Below, in pieces: positions 6,525 to 6,549 of a DNA stretch of 6,549 nucleotides (position 1 is the stretch's first letter; each line of letters opens with the position of its first letter). Location of the stretch: contig DHLW01000165.1 in the NCBI GenBank assembly GCA_002405485.1, positions 15,660-22,208 of the forward strand, in the 5' to 3' direction. Both the position numbers and the translations under genes were made by a program. This DNA is from Phycisphaerales bacterium UBA4658 (GTDB taxonomy: Bacteria > Planctomycetota > Phycisphaerae > Phycisphaerales > UBA1924). A model generated the notes under the pieces. That model was given only the letters and a program-made list of their open reading frames with translations, made no database searches and was not told the origin of the DNA.

Positions 6525-6549
6525 CCCCCCCCCACCCCCCAACCCCACC
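6525..6549. repeat. C-rich low-complexity tract at right end
   Basis: The window closes with 9 C, A, 6 C, AA, 4 C, A, CC. It resembles the left-end tract in the same orientation, not inverted, which argues against a pair of telomere-like ends. Confidence 0.8.

Noticed and set aside
1..6549. C-rich ends as telomere-like repeats
   Set aside because: The two ends have the same strand sense rather than inverted sense, and the unit is irregular.
1..6549. CRISPR array, insertion sequence, tRNA or rRNA
   Set aside because: No regular direct repeats with spacers, no transposase, no terminal inverted repeats and no tRNA T-arm pattern were found by eye on either strand.

Overview
The window looks like a short, GC-rich bacterial contig, probably from a planctomycete-like bacterium (Planctomycetota, perhaps the Phycisphaerae side). 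This rests on protein style alone: a very large membrane protein with two von Willebrand A (VWA) domains and a glutamine-amidotransferase-like fold, a secreted phosphatase fused to a heme domain, and a LolA-like protein. No marker gene is present, so the placement is inference. Both ends run into C-rich low-complexity tracts, so the window is probably a whole contig that stops where assembly failed.

All convincing genes lie on the minus strand. In transcription order (right to left): a LolA-like protein (5759-5028) behind a strong promoter-like sequence that would start the mRNA at or next to its ATG; a 567-nt gap with a (CT)10 microsatellite; a lipoprotein joining a cysteine-dependent (CX5R) phosphatase to a C-terminal class II cytochrome c-type heme domain (4437-3448); a 104-nt gap; and a VWA/GATase-like membrane protein (3343-278). 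The last is one continuous frame of 1021 codons plus its TGA stop, broken by a single in-frame TAG at 1178-1180. About 790 nt at the right (5760-6549) and 277 nt at the left hold no gene I can support.

The phosphatase-cytochrome and VWA genes may share a transcript. The LolA-like gene seems to be a separate unit. All three products or their families belong to the cell envelope, but no pathway can be read from the context. The points most worth checking are the phosphatase-heme fusion and the in-frame amber codon in the VWA gene.
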